64,000 bases of DNA from Isoetes taiwanensis. Lineage: Eukaryota; Streptophyta; Lycopodiopsida; Isoetales; Isoetaceae. Position numbers and translations under genes: made by a program. Positions 57,022-64,000 of this stretch are shown here, in pieces. Position 1 is the stretch's first letter. Every line of letters starts with the position of its first letter. The stretch spans positions 2,236,165 through 2,300,164 of the forward strand of contig JAJEKV010000099.1 in assembly GCA_021234155.1 (NCBI GenBank), given 5' to 3'. Below the pieces are notes generated by a model that made no database searches, had not been told where the DNA came from, and saw nothing but the letters and a program-made list of their open reading frames with translations.

Positions 57022-57999
57022 TGGAAGACGTCCCTGTCGAGAATGGAGCAGGTCCTGATACAAAGTGTCCAGTAAAGCACGACCTGCTGCTGCAGACTCT
57101 CGACCCCACTCTTTGGCAAAACCCTTGACTGCCGCAATTGCATCCACTATGCTAGTCATACCTCGACGTCGATTGAAGGCAGTTGTCCAAGTATTCTTGC
57201 AACCTTCTTGAAAATCAGAATCCTTTAAGAACTTCACGTTCAAGCGAAAACACGTCCTTCCAGGCCGCCGCTGCTGCAGGGGCTCGTCTGAAATGAATTG
57301 CGGATAGTGGTCTGAGACTGAGTTATCTCTGAGACAGAATCGAAAGAGACCTGGAAGTGCCGCAACTGTATCTGCATTCCAATAAGCTCTATCCAACCGA
57401 GAGCTTGCGCGACCCCCACCAACTTGACCATTGCACCAAGTGAAGGCACCTTCACCATCAATCTCCGAGAGGTTGCAGTCATGGAGTAGACAAAACCACT
57501 GCTGGCGTTCAAAACCAGACACCACTGTAGAGGTCGCCCCCAACCGATCAGACTCCACTTCCACCATATTGAGATCCCCAACAAGAAGCCATGAAATGTG
57601 GCAGCCCAAGCTGAGTATCTTCCCTCGCAAAGAGGCCCACAGTGAAGCTCTCTGATGAGGTCTATTGTGGGCATAAACATTAATTAGACCATATTTAACC
57701 CCTTGTTCCTGCCATACAATGAGGGCCCAACGACCAAAGCGATCAGCCTGAGTAAATATAACTGGCAAGGAAGGAAGCCATGCTATCACGACCCCTGCAC
57801 TAGCAGAATCAGCTGCTGCGATAAGGACATTAAACCTGCGACCAATCATGTCTGCAAGCTTTGATACGTCTCCCTTACGACACTTATGCTCTTGAAGACA
57901 TACAAACTGAGCATCCAATCTAGATTAGTAAAAAGAAATACGACTCCGTTTGAGGGGGGAGGAGGCTACCCCCTGAACATTCCATGAGACTAACCGCAT
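56947..57999 (-). pseudogene. LINE ORF2, APE-type endonuclease part
   Basis: ORF2 starts at ATG 57,999-57,997 (MRLVSWNVQG, endonuclease motif I), overlapping ORF1's end. A frame shift near 57,940 leads into the open stretch from 57,918: QEHK (catalytic Glu), NVYAHN, VGDLN, RLDRAYWN and SDHYP, the full set of APE endonuclease motifs, then a linker. The frame then enters the fold-back MITE at ~57,020 and ends in it at 56,947. The enzyme would nick target DNA. It is severed from the reverse transcriptase, so the element is dead. Confidence 0.85.
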
Positions 58000-59246
58000 T
58001 GATCTTGTGATGGGGCCAATTCAGATGAGACCACTAGTGTCTCAAGGGAACTTGAGGATGTTTCCTGGGCACGTGGCATGGCAGCAACTTCATCAACCAA
58101 ATCAGCCCACTGAAGTGAATCAAAGCGACCACCATGGGATGCAATGGGAGGGGCAGTGCCATCTGAAGCAGGAACTGAGAGCTGGGACGCAGAGGAATTA
58201 GACCCCTTAGCAGACTTTCGTGGTTGACGAAGAGCCGGTGGATGTTTAGGTGGTGGGTGGATGCCACGCCGATCAATGTCCATATACTGCCTACGAGCCT
58301 CTTCAATTTGCTCTTGCGATTTCTGGATTTCAGCCAGTCTCAACATTTGGTGATCCAGAGACTGAGGTGGAGGAGCTGCAACTGGAAGAGAAGGGGGGGC
58401 AATCACAGGCACAGGAACTTGCGAGATATCCACTGAGGTGGGAGCTGATCTATGAGCATGGAGTGCCGGAGGAGCAGATGGAGAATCCTGTTGGTGAACC
58501 CTACGATATTGAGCAAAGAGAGGGGCTTCGGGAAACATGAGAGCTAGCTCAGGACCATTCAACAAGGACAACTTAAATGGAAAGAACATGGGCCCGCTTT
58601 GGACAACAATTGTTTGAGGCAAATCACGATGAATGGGCCTTGCCACGCAAACCTTGGTGATGCCGTTGGTTATGGAGTGTTGCAAATGGAGTCCAATCTC
58701 ATTAGCAATGGCAGAAATGAACTTGGAATCCTGTAACTCTGGAGGAAAATCTTCGATAGCAAACCAGAAGGGGGCACGTAAGGCATCTGACTTAGCTGGA
58801 AAGGATCCAGGAACATACTGTTGATAGAGTAAGAAGTGTTTCCAGAGAGGATCAACACCTCGTTCTATGAGTTGAGCAGCCAGTTCGGGAGATTCAAACA
58901 TCAAAAGAAAGCAACGTTGATCTTTTGCCACAAGCTTGATAGATTGATAAGCAGGGAGCCCTAGCTTGTGAAGGTGCCCAGACAGCCAAGATCCCACGCG
59001 CTTCAAATCCAGGAAAGGGCCAGTTAAGTGGCAGACCACGGAACACGCAACCAACTGCTCCACATGTCGTCGATGATCCTCATGGCTAATCTGCACCACT
59101 GGAGCCCCAAAACGCTCAAAAGTTGCCCTGCACTCCTGAACCTCATAAAAAATTTCGTCTGATGGGAGCTGGACATCCATAGAGTCTTGCTTGGCTTGCA
59201 ATTGCTGGAGATAGGACACAACTTCCTTCCTGTTATTATCCACCAT
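57990..59246 (-). CDS. LINE ORF1, DUF4283-type nucleic-acid-binding protein
   Basis: 418 codons, open throughout. Residues ~65-185 resemble DUF4283 of plant LINE ORF1 (VGSWLSGHLHKLGL, CFLLMFESPELAAQLIERG, APFWFAIEDFPPEL, AIANEIG). A Pro-rich linker (~250-310) and a Glu/Gln-rich helix (EIQKSQEQIEEARRQYMD) follow. No CCHC knuckle is seen. Its role would be to coat the LINE RNA. Its stop (TAG) overlaps ORF2's start in ATGCGGTTAG. Confidence 0.8.
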   Translation of the reverse strand: MVDNNRKEVVSYLQQLQAKQDSMDVQLPSDEIFYEVQECRATFERFGAPVVQISHEDHRRHVEQLVACSVVCHLTGPFLDLKRVGSWLSGHLHKLGLPAYQSIKLVAKDQRCFLLMFESPELAAQLIERGVDPLWKHFLLYQQYVPGSFPAKSDALRAPFWFAIEDFPPELQDSKFISAIANEIGLHLQHSITNGITKVCVARPIHRDLPQTIVVQSGPMFFPFKLSLLNGPELALMFPEAPLFAQYRRVHQQDSPSAPPALHAHRSAPTSVDISQVPVPVIAPPSLPVAAPPPQSLDHQMLRLAEIQKSQEQIEEARRQYMDIDRRGIHPPPKHPPALRQPRKSAKGSNSSASQLSVPASDGTAPPIASHGGRFDSLQWADLVDEVAAMPRAQETSSSSLETLVVSSELAPSQDQCG

Positions 59247-59621
59247 GGTGGCAATGGCCTCTGAGACACGAGCCGAGGTGGCGGGAGCCGCCAGGCCCTT
59301 GCAAAGCCACTCAGAGAACCGGACACCTGTAACTCGAGCAACTGTATTAGATGATCTCCAAGGTGTGGTCGATGCAGCTTGGGGGATAGAAGAGGATGTC
59401 GCCCCAGGCTGCCGTGGGGAAAGGATTTTTTTTTTCTCCTATCAATGTAACTTTAAACATGAAAACAATATAGGAATATAAAAATAATTTGAGCACTAGG
59501 AAATACATACTTAAAAACAAAAAGTAAATTGTCATATGTATAGAACACCGTAGTTTGAAATACGATCTCTAGCTAGTCTAAAATCATCATCTTGTATGTC
59601 ATTCCATTCATAATCGTCTAG

Positions 59622-62616
59622 TTATAAAAGCAGCCTTCGTCGTATATTTGGCATTTGAAGGTCAACGTCTTCCTCCTCTTCAATATAATCTTCTGCCATT
59701 GGGGAGTGCATTGGTGATCCCAATTCTTCATTGGTGGTTTGCCCTTGAGCTTCATAATCTTCTAGACTTTGTGTCTCGAAAAATTCCAATTCTTGCTCAT
59801 GCTCTATATCTTCCTCACATTCCACAAATTCCAATTCTTGGCCATGCTCTAAATCTTCCTCATGTTCCTCCTCTTCTTCCTCAAGGGTTATATTAGGAAC
59901 GTGTCAATGTGATGTTGGTTCTGTAGGGATTACGATCCACCATGTATTGTGAGGGTTGACATGGAAAAATACTTGCTGAACTTGTTGTGGATACACAAAC
60001 GATTCACTTACATCTACTAATACATGAGTGGAATCAACTTCACAAAAACCAGATGGATGTGGCCGCACTGTTTGATTTCTTCCGCGATATAGAGGCTTGA
60101 ACCATTTCGCTTTTAAAATAGTCTGTCGAAATGAACGAAAATCTACATCAATAATATCAGTAATAACTCTGACATATTCAAGCTCTCCATCAACAGGATT
60201 ATCATCTCTAGCGCTTGCTCGACTTTTTTGGTCAAATGAGGCAATTATTCCAAAATCACAAGTGACACGAGCTTTGTCAATGCTATCAATTCGAAAATGT
60301 TGACCATAGGCCCACATTGAATTATGGAACCTAGCCTGCAAATTGAATAAAAACTCAAGTGTCAGTACATATTATGAATAACAATAACAATAACAATAAC
60401 AATAACAATAACAATAACAATAACAATAACAATAACAATAACAATAACAATAACAATAACAAATTCAGACTTACTGATCTGTTACACCCAAGAGCAATGT
60501 TGAGATCATCTTCTTGTATTTTTTCTCCATTGCCTTCAGCCTCCCAAAACTTTTCAGATTGCCACCAAGAGGGGGGATTCTCCGGCAGGGGCCTTAGTTC
60601 TCGAGGATATTGTACTCTCCTATGACGTCCTCGACGATTCCTTGCAGTATATGCTTTTCTATCACTATCTCTTTGTGCCTTTTCAACTTTATATAGTTCC
60701 ACCCACCTAGTGAGACCATCTGCATTGTTCAATACGAATTTGTTGATGCCTTCAAATATCTCGTCACTTAACCTTCGTTGCTTACCCTGACCTTGTAAAA
60801 TTTCACCTTCTAACCAATCAAGAGCCTCCTTCTTCCAAATCTTTGGTGCATTTGGATCTATTGATGTTGTGGCATCTGTTAAGAAAAAAAATGTCTCTTG
60901 AACAAGGTACCCTTCTGCCATACATCCCTCAGGCCTAGCCATCTGGCGCACAAAGCCTTTTAAGACCTTCATATATATCTCCAAAAAGAACATCCATCTA
61001 GAGGGGTTTGGATCCACGAGCAAAATCTCTTGTGGCAAATGCACCAACAAGTGTACCTGATGATCACATTTAGTATGTGCAATTGCCAATGTGTGACTTA
61101 TTCAACTAGCTACGTACCTGAAGATCAAAAAAGCTAGTTGGAAATAAGTGTTCTAACTGGCATAATATCTCTGCAATCTCTATTTCCATGGTGGGAATAT
61201 CCGCAGCTACAATCTCTTTAGAAGACACTCACCTAGAAAAGCTAGTGAGTCTATATATGACCTTCCGGATAGAAGGCATGAGGCAATTCTCTAAGGCACA
61301 TGGGAGAATATACTGTAACGAGACAAAAAAAATTTGATTAGTCATACATACAAGTTGTCAATATTGTTTATCCTATAGTATAAATACCTGTAGAAAGTTG
61401 TGCCAATCATGCGACTTTAAGCCGGTGAGATCTCCATCTTTTGTGAATGCCCTTCTTAGGGAGGAGCCATGACCAGTTGGAGTGCGAAGAGTTTTAATAG
61501 AATTTTTCACTTGTTTGAGTTATCCCTTTTCAATACCCACGGACCTCGACGAAAGCGAGGAGCTTTGCCTTCTTCTATGATACGCCACAATTCTGTTTTG
61601 ATGTTGTTATCCTTTAGATCATTTCTAGCATTAAGAGTCTCCCAATCTCCTGTAAGATGTCGCCAAGGTGAATGGCTTACATTCTTAAAAATATGCATAG
61701 GATCCAATAGATGTGCAATCTTCAATTCAGACCAGTATTCCAACTTGTATAAGATGGATAGTCTCTTCATGCCAGGTGGAGGTGCAGAACTGTTTAGGTC
61801 ATGATCATTCCATGTTTGCAACCAATCATGTGGAGTTCTTCTTCTAGGCACAACAGATGTATCACTACGACGAAGCTCATGATCCAATGGTAAATATTTT
61901 TTGTGGTTTGTGTATATCATCTTCGATAGGTGCTTTGATCTATAAGATGTTAATTCTTGGCCACATGATGGACATCCACATTTTCCACTAGTTTGCAGTC
62001 CTGCAAAGTAATTCAATAACAATATATTAGAAAATAATCTAAAAATAAGAATATGAATGACAACATTATACCTGACGCAACACCAAGTCCGGGATAATCA
62101 TGAATAGTGAAACATAATATACCATGAAACATGAAATTGTGTGGTTGTCTCGAAATATCATACATACGTATTCCTCTCCATAAAGTGTCAAGTTCCTCCA
62201 CAAGAGGTTCCAAGTACACATTCATATCCTTCACTTGGGATTTGCCTAAATATATATATTATTCAAATATAAATCCAAAAAACCATAACCTATATAAAGA
62301 CAAGCTGCAATGTTATGTAGAGATATTTACCTGGAACTATCAGTGTGAGCATTAAATGGCCTGCTTTAGTTGCCATCCAAGGTGGTATATTGTAGTTTAT
62401 AACAACAATGGGCCAAACACTATAAGTAGACGACACTGTGCTAAATGGACTAACACCATCCATGCCCAAAGCCAAACGAACATTCCTAGGCTCGTCCTTA
62501 AAATGCTTCCATTTGTCTTCTATATGTTTTAATGCCTCACCATCGGTTGGATACCTCAAGACACCATCATTGCTTCGATGTTTTGCATGAAAGTCCATGA
62601 ATTGGGCTAGATCCAC
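59622..62616 (-). CDS. CACTA transposase (tnp2, DUF4218, DUF4216), multi-exon, best read in copy B
   Basis: Open stretches on the minus strand, in order: 62,616-62,290 (FKDEPRNVRLALGMDGVSPF, YNIPPWM, GHLMLTLIVPG: tnp2 core); 62,234-62,013 (LEPLVEELDTLWRGI); 62,022-61,507 (SCGQELTSYRSKHLSK, LLDPMHIFKNVSHSPW: end of tnp2); 61,089-60,475 (VHLPQEI, RPEGCMAEGYLVQETFFF: DUF4218); 60,336-59,904 (CDFGIIASFDQ, FRQTILKAKWFKP: DUF4216); acidic tail to 59,622. GTAAGT at ~60,472 and TTTGCAG at ~60,337 bound an intron. Several stretches end with CAG-GT-like donors. The protein would cut CACTA ends. Whether it is still functional is unclear; the N-terminal exon is not found. Confidence 0.8.
60377..60461. 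repeat. (AACAAT)n microsatellite in a transposase intron (copy B)
   Basis: About fourteen uninterrupted AACAAT units, read TTATTG on the transposase strand, inside the DUF4218/DUF4216 intron. Copy A has an interrupted version. Confidence 0.95.
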
Positions 62617-62636
62617 ATATGTTAAGTCTGTGTTTT

Positions 62637-62735
62637 TTTATCTGTGTCCATTCTGTAGATAACAGATCTATTTCATATCTGTTAATGTTTATCTGTGTCC
62701 ATTCTCTAGATAACAGGTCTATTTCCCACATCGAA
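62637..62735. repeat. ~58-bp tandem duplication upstream of tnp2
   Basis: TTTATCTGTGTCCATTCTGT then AGATAACAGATCTATTTC occurs twice. The minus-strand open frame with EIDLLSREWTQI repeated is a product of this duplication. Copy A keeps it at ~32,155-32,250 with damage. Confidence 0.6.
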
Positions 62736-63069
62736 GATCCAGATATAGCAGCTATTATAATCAAAATATTCAGAAGACATGTTTTGCTGGAACATCTTCT
62801 GAAAGCAACATATTCGAGCATGGATAGTAAAGCATAGTTTAAATATAAAGAAAGCTATGCTTAGATTTTGCATGCTTAGATTCATGGCTCCGTTTGCAGG
62901 CTTCATGTCCTATGTGCAGAACATCTCCTTTGCCCACTCCCATATCCACTCCTTTGGCAGAAGTGATCCCTCTTGCCAGACACCAGCTTAGATCTCATAT
63001 GGGTACTGGGTAGCCCACGAATGCCTTAATCAAATGGCATGTAGCATCTTTTCTGTAGATTCAAATGGT

Positions 63070-63455
63070 AAGTAAAATTCTGGAAATAAGTAGCATTTTT
63101 CTACAGCTATGGTGGCAAAGCTTTGGAAATCAAGACTGCAGTTATTTATGTGGGCTGCTAAGGTTGCCAATGCATGCAATGTAGGCTGTTAATTTTTTAT
63201 CAAATGAAGTACGTATACTGCCATGATTTTGAAGGTTGTAATGTAGTGATAGTGAAGTAAAATTCTGGAAATCAGTCCATGAATAGCTTCAACTAGCATC
63301 TTTTTACAGCTATGGTGGCAAAGCTTTGAAAATCAAGACTGCACTGCAGGTATTTAAGTGGGCTGCTAAGATTGCCAATGCACGCAGTGTAAGCTGTTAT
63401 TTCTTATCAGATGATGTACGTATACTGCCATGATTTTGAAAGTAGTGATAATGAA
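63070..63455. repeat. ~185-bp imperfect tandem repeat in the CACTA 5' region
   Basis: AGTAAAATTCTGGAAAT, TACAGCTATGGTGGCAAAGC, AATCAAGACTGCA, GTGGGCTGCTAA and GTATACTGCCATGATTTTGA recur in order in two units (from 63,070 and from 63,254). Copy A ends at the N gap inside its second unit. Confidence 0.75.
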
Positions 63456-63459
63456 GGAA

Positions 63460-64000
63460 ATGAAGCCTTATAGAACTAACAATGAAGCTTTATGAACCAC
63501 AGACAGGCTAACAGAACCGCCCTAACAGAACCACAGGCTTTAGGAAAAACAGACTAGCTATAGATGGGCATGACTATGGTTTATAGAAGAAGAAGAAAAA
63601 GAATGGGTTAAGGGAAGGCATCATTCCGATGTGCAGCAGAACCGTTGTTGTGATGCTGAAGAGTTGCAGCGAATTGAGCAGTACCATGGTGAAGAGCTGC
63701 ATTGCATTCATCATGCCATGCTGCAGAGTTCCAGGAACAGAAACAAGCTCTCAAAATCAACTTGCTGCAAATCTGTAGCAGTCTAAGGAGCAGCGAGAGC
63801 ATTGTGATGCAGAAAAAACGAGCAGATTGAGCTCCAAAAAAGTCCTATAAAAAGTACTTGATGAATAGCTCCAAAATCAGTAACTTTGAACTGTAGGAGT
63901 CGTTTGTGAAGATATGGTCATAAAGTTGCCTTAAGCTTTTGGTGACAGTCCTTTAGATGATCAGCTTATGGAAACTGTTAATAAAGAGGATCATTTGATG
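63460..64000. other. CACTA 5' region, nothing further resolved
   Basis: Repeats of AACAGAACCRC and ACAGAC lie at 63,500-63,555, then GCAG/CAGC-rich sequence. No terminal repeat and no supported gene. The 64-codon minus-strand frame at 63,608-63,802 has no recognisable features. Confidence 0.4.

Larger units (their letters stand above)
53551..59420 (-). mobile_element. L1-type LINE nested in the CACTA element (copy B)
   Basis: 5.9 kb. The poly(T) at 53,551-53,566 is its 3' tail. AAGGATTTTTTTTT flanks it at 53,546 and 59,421-59,434, a ~14-bp target-site duplication as left by target-primed reverse transcription at a T-run. Order on the minus strand: ORF1, ORF2 endonuclease, MITE insertion, reverse transcriptase, zinc knuckle. 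The 3' part (53,600-55,340) is frame-broken in both copies. It inserted after the CACTA element had integrated. Confidence 0.9.
32879..63338 (+). repeat. Copy B of a ~28-30-kb direct duplication
   Basis: Collinear with 4,958-32,872 throughout. Near-identity holds over ~41,380-46,400. The first ~8.5 kb of copy B and the last ~10 kb of copy A are noisy. Copy B is longer by ~2.6 kb owing to insertions at 36,949-37,507, 37,966-38,981 and 40,334-41,375. It may be a true tandem duplication or an unmerged contig overlap. Confidence 0.95.
52906..64000 (-). mobile_element. CACTA (En/Spm) DNA transposon (copy B, runs off the window)
   Basis: Left terminus CACTACAAGAGAATGACT at 52,906. No matching inverted terminus (AGTCATTCTCTTGTAGTG) occurs to the right, so the element continues past 64,000. 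In order from the left: subterminal array, LINE insertion (53,551-59,420), then minus-strand transposase exons 59,622-62,616, then 5' non-coding sequence. The terminal sequence, subterminal repeats and tnp2/DUF4218/DUF4216 gene together make the family assignment firm. Confidence 0.85.

Noticed and set aside
63608-63802. 64-codon minus-strand frame near the right edge
   Set aside because: No homology, no splice or start context, and lies in the non-coding 5' region of the CACTA element.

Overview
This is nuclear DNA of a land plant. It carries broken copies of plant-typical genes: a GRAS transcription factor, a PP2A B' (B56) subunit, an AN1 stress-associated protein and a Dof-type zinc finger. 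These sit in a dense bed of plant transposons: Ty1/copia fragments, a non-autonomous LTR element, an L1-type LINE and a CACTA element with tnp2, DUF4218 and DUF4216 domains. The lineage cannot be fixed from sequence alone. No rRNA, tRNA or CRISPR was seen, and there is no clearly intact host gene except possibly the Dof-like ORF.

Layout. Positions 1-4,957 are single copy and consist of hairpins, short tandem repeats, a pair of ~640-bp direct repeats holding tRNA-like pol III boxes, a TTCTAGAA-rich tract, a copia remnant and a 135-bp fold-back. Everything from 4,958 to 32,872 (copy A) recurs in the same order and orientation from 32,879 to about 63,338 (copy B), with a 6-N gap at the junction. 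Each copy holds, in order: a broken gene with a methyltransferase-like domain; two opposed copia fragments; a small hairpin-ended element; a GRAS fragment; a promoter-like stretch; a 2.1-kb LTR element; SAP and B56 pseudogenes on the minus strand; a Dof-like ORF on the plus strand; then the left end of a CACTA element. A LINE is nested in the CACTA element, and a fold-back MITE is nested in the LINE. The CACTA transposase exons lie further right on the minus strand and the element runs out of the window.

Copy B differs from copy A by about 2.6 kb. Most of this is one 559-bp insertion and two insertions, in opposite orientation, of the same ~1.0-kb composite of hairpin-ended cassettes. These cassettes are joined head to tail and flanked by GATT/AATC. 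They are the best candidate here for an undescribed element.

The geometry (the end of A equals the far end of B, and the start of B equals the start of the shared part of A, meeting at an N gap) fits two overlapping contigs or haplotypes that were not merged at least as well as a true tandem duplication. Sequence quality is patchy. In the damaged patches CTG and CAG are preferentially altered, as expected for uncorrected long reads over CHG-methylated plant DNA. Many frame breaks in copy A after ~22.4 kb and in copy B before ~41.4 kb should therefore not be read as biological mutations.
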